A DNA stretch of 64,000 bases. Origin: Eleginops maclovinus. Taxonomy: Eukaryota > Chordata > Actinopteri > Perciformes > Eleginopidae. The stretch covers positions 19,529,528 through 19,593,527 of the forward strand of contig NC_086356.1 in the NCBI RefSeq assembly GCF_036324505.1, read 5' to 3'. Numbering within the stretch: position 1 is the first letter of the stretch; each line of letters starts with the position of its first letter. Made by a program: the position numbers and the translations under genes. Below are positions 62,161 to 64,000 of the stretch, one piece after another. Under the pieces are notes generated by a model. That model worked only from the letters and a program-made list of their open reading frames with translations. It was not told the DNA's origin and made no database searches.

Positions 62161-63571
62161 TCAGACATTTGTGACACCTCTACAATATGTGCATACCTCT
62201 ACTAAATGTTCAGCACACCCTAAAAACTTTCATTCATATGAAATCAATATGAATGTCTTGGGGGAATAGTAGTAGAGTTCAATGAGATAAACCTTTCCAG
62301 CTCAGCCAAGCGTAAAAACTTGCAATACTTTAATTTTTGTCATTCTGCCCTGGGGTTTATTTTATCGGAAAAGTCTTGGGATAAAACATTTCTACATTCC
62401 TCAAAGAGTGCTAAGATTAGGATGTCAACATAAGATACTTGTGTTACCAGGCTGTAGCAGCAAAACCACAGAGAGTTATTAAATAGGCAACAGGTCAAAT
62501 TTGTGTGAAAAAATGAAAAATTATTTTTTAATTACATTCTACACTCCAGCTGACAAGACTGAATGAAGTCACACCTTACTCTTCTCAAATAGTAAAAACT
62601 GTTTAAGGTAGATAAAGTTTATTCACCAGTTTAAAGGAACATTTTATTAAAGTAAATAGGTTTTAGCATACCAGTCATGTCATTTAGAAAGGAAATACTT
62701 TAGAAGTCATTCAAAATTCCCCATATCTAAGTTATTTTTGTTTTCCTTTTTATTTTTACAAAGCATTTAACACACTAACAACATATATGAGATTCCGCTG
62801 AGCGCTGGGTTTGACATGCTTTTAGCGAAAGGCCCTTAGCCAGCTGTCTGAATGCCAGTTAGGGAAACATTAGACCTTAAATATTAATGCAGTAATATGG
62901 CATTGTTGGAATGCTTACTGAGCTGTGGGCTCCGGGCCTGCTGGGTTATTTGTCACACTCCAGAAAGCTCACAGCGGATAGAAAAAAAGGCCCTCCACGA
63001 AAGGGCGAGCGCTTGAGCGTAAGAAAAGAAAAAGCAACACCTTTAATTCCTACAACATTGTACCTTTCTTTTAGTATCATTTTATAGCCCAAGGTTAGTC
63101 TCTAAGTTCCTCTTCCTGCTGCAAATTGCTCCAACATGATATCAAGTTGTCTTTTTAATTGCTAAATCCGACCAAAATGATATCCAAGTGAGATTTGTTC
63201 AATCAAAAACAGGTACAAAACGCATTAATAGTCAAAGCAAAACCCCCACCCCCACCCCCCCCCCCCTATTTCTTTCTCGCTCTGTGTGAATCTTCCAGCA
63301 ACAGATGGCTGATGGAAGAAATCAGCAACACATTTATTTTCTCTCTCCTTTATTTTAACAAAACTGTGTCATAATTGGACGGCTACCCGACCACACATAT
63401 TTTAGTATGTATTGTTTCGGTTCCAGCAGAGAGATATTTTCATCTTACATCATCTACTGAAGTGAATAATACTTGCCTTAGGGAATAAGTTGCAAACAAC
63501 CGTTTTTTTTTTTACATTGTATGAAATTCAAACGTGCATAAAATGCTACAATCACCACGCATAAGATACAT

Positions 63572-63572
<1 letters not shown>
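62161..63572. other. no gene recognised
   Basis: Unique AT-rich DNA with a C-rich tract at 63243-63267. 62790-62960 is less AT-rich and non-repetitive. No exon supported. Confidence 0.45.

Positions 63573-63661
<89 letters not shown>
63573..63661. repeat. (CA)n microsatellite
   Basis: About 44 uninterrupted CA units. Confidence 0.98.
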
Positions 63662-63662
<1 letters not shown>

Positions 63663-63883
63663 AAAAAGTGCTTTACTGTTTGCAATTTATTAAGTTAACC
63701 TAGGAGACACCCTGTGGTGCTTTAGCTAGAGCTGGCGTCGATGCCTTAAACTCTGCAGGGAATCGGAAGAAAGGCGGAAAAATAATACGCTAACAACTCC
63801 TGTTTAACTTCAGAGAGGGAATGAGGTCATTATTTTTTCCATTTCTTTATCGTGTGGGGGTTTTGTGAAGAAATGCAAATATA

Positions 63884-64000
63884 CAGAGGTGGAAGAAGTA
63901 CTCAGATCTTGTACTTAATTAAAAGTAGAAGTACCAGAGTGTAGGAATACTCTGTTACAGTAAAAGTCCTGCATTCAAAATGTTCCTCCAGTGAAAGTAG
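63884..64000. mobile_element. hAT-type MITE, cut by window edge
   Basis: CAGAGGTGGAAGAAGTACTC then gatcttgtacttaattaaaa, gaagtaccagagtgtaggaa, tactctgttacagtaaaagt: left part of the same family as 49883-50211. The right half lies outside the window. Confidence 0.88.

Overview
The window reads as intergenic or deep-intronic DNA of a ray-finned (teleost) fish, probably a percomorph. The evidence is the repeat mix: long CA/GT microsatellites, L2-like and other non-LTR retrotransposon relics with 3' tails typical of fish, Tc1 elements with IR/DR ends, a tRNA-derived V-SINE-like element, hAT-type MITEs with 8-bp target duplications, and a TTAA-flanked MITE family. There are no operons, rRNA genes, CRISPR arrays or functional tRNA genes. 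I found no complete host gene. The only intact protein-coding gene is a Tc1 transposase.

Layout. 0-9 kb: microsatellites, two copies (A 1967-3175, B 7827-8420) of an undescribed duplicated block, an L2-like relic (3190-4950), and a minus-strand LINE relic (4960-7335) split by a complete 1650-bp Tc1 element (5179-6828). 9-21 kb: mostly unique sequence with one full TTAA MITE, a tandem set of diverged ~0.36-0.39 kb units (11911-12720, 13236-13390) and a complete 901-bp hAT MITE (19601-20501). 21-33 kb: GT arrays, hAT-like and LINE-tail fragments, and some unique stretches that look conserved-element-like. 33.8-36.3 kb: a minus-strand LINE 3' half whose tail holds an AT-rich palindrome, then a MITE carrying a solo LTR with a 5-bp target duplication. 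39.4-44.4 kb: a second L2-like relic followed by a minus-strand LTR-retrotransposon fragment whose body is made of 33-, 60- and 24-bp coding-frame minisatellites. 46.5-51.2 kb: MITEs, one of them split by a ZMYM1-like hAT relic. 53-55 kb: a V-SINE-like element next to a second Tc1 copy, same length as the first and nearly identical, in opposite orientation and with one nonsense codon. 55-64 kb: microsatellites, more MITEs, and a few weak host-exon candidates (59.2-59.7 kb, 61008-61127, 61435-61587).

How the parts relate. The window is best read as layered insertions: LTR into MITE, hAT relic into MITE, Tc1 into LINE, SINE beside Tc1. The youngest layer is the Tc1 pair. The 5179-6828 copy keeps terminal repeats, TA flanks and a full DD34E transposase, so it could be autonomous and could also act on the broken copy at 53331-54980. 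I see no convincing new multi-gene system. The least explained items are the rearranged A/B blocks, the diverged tandem units near 12 kb, and the minisatellite-built body at 41.6-43.9 kb.
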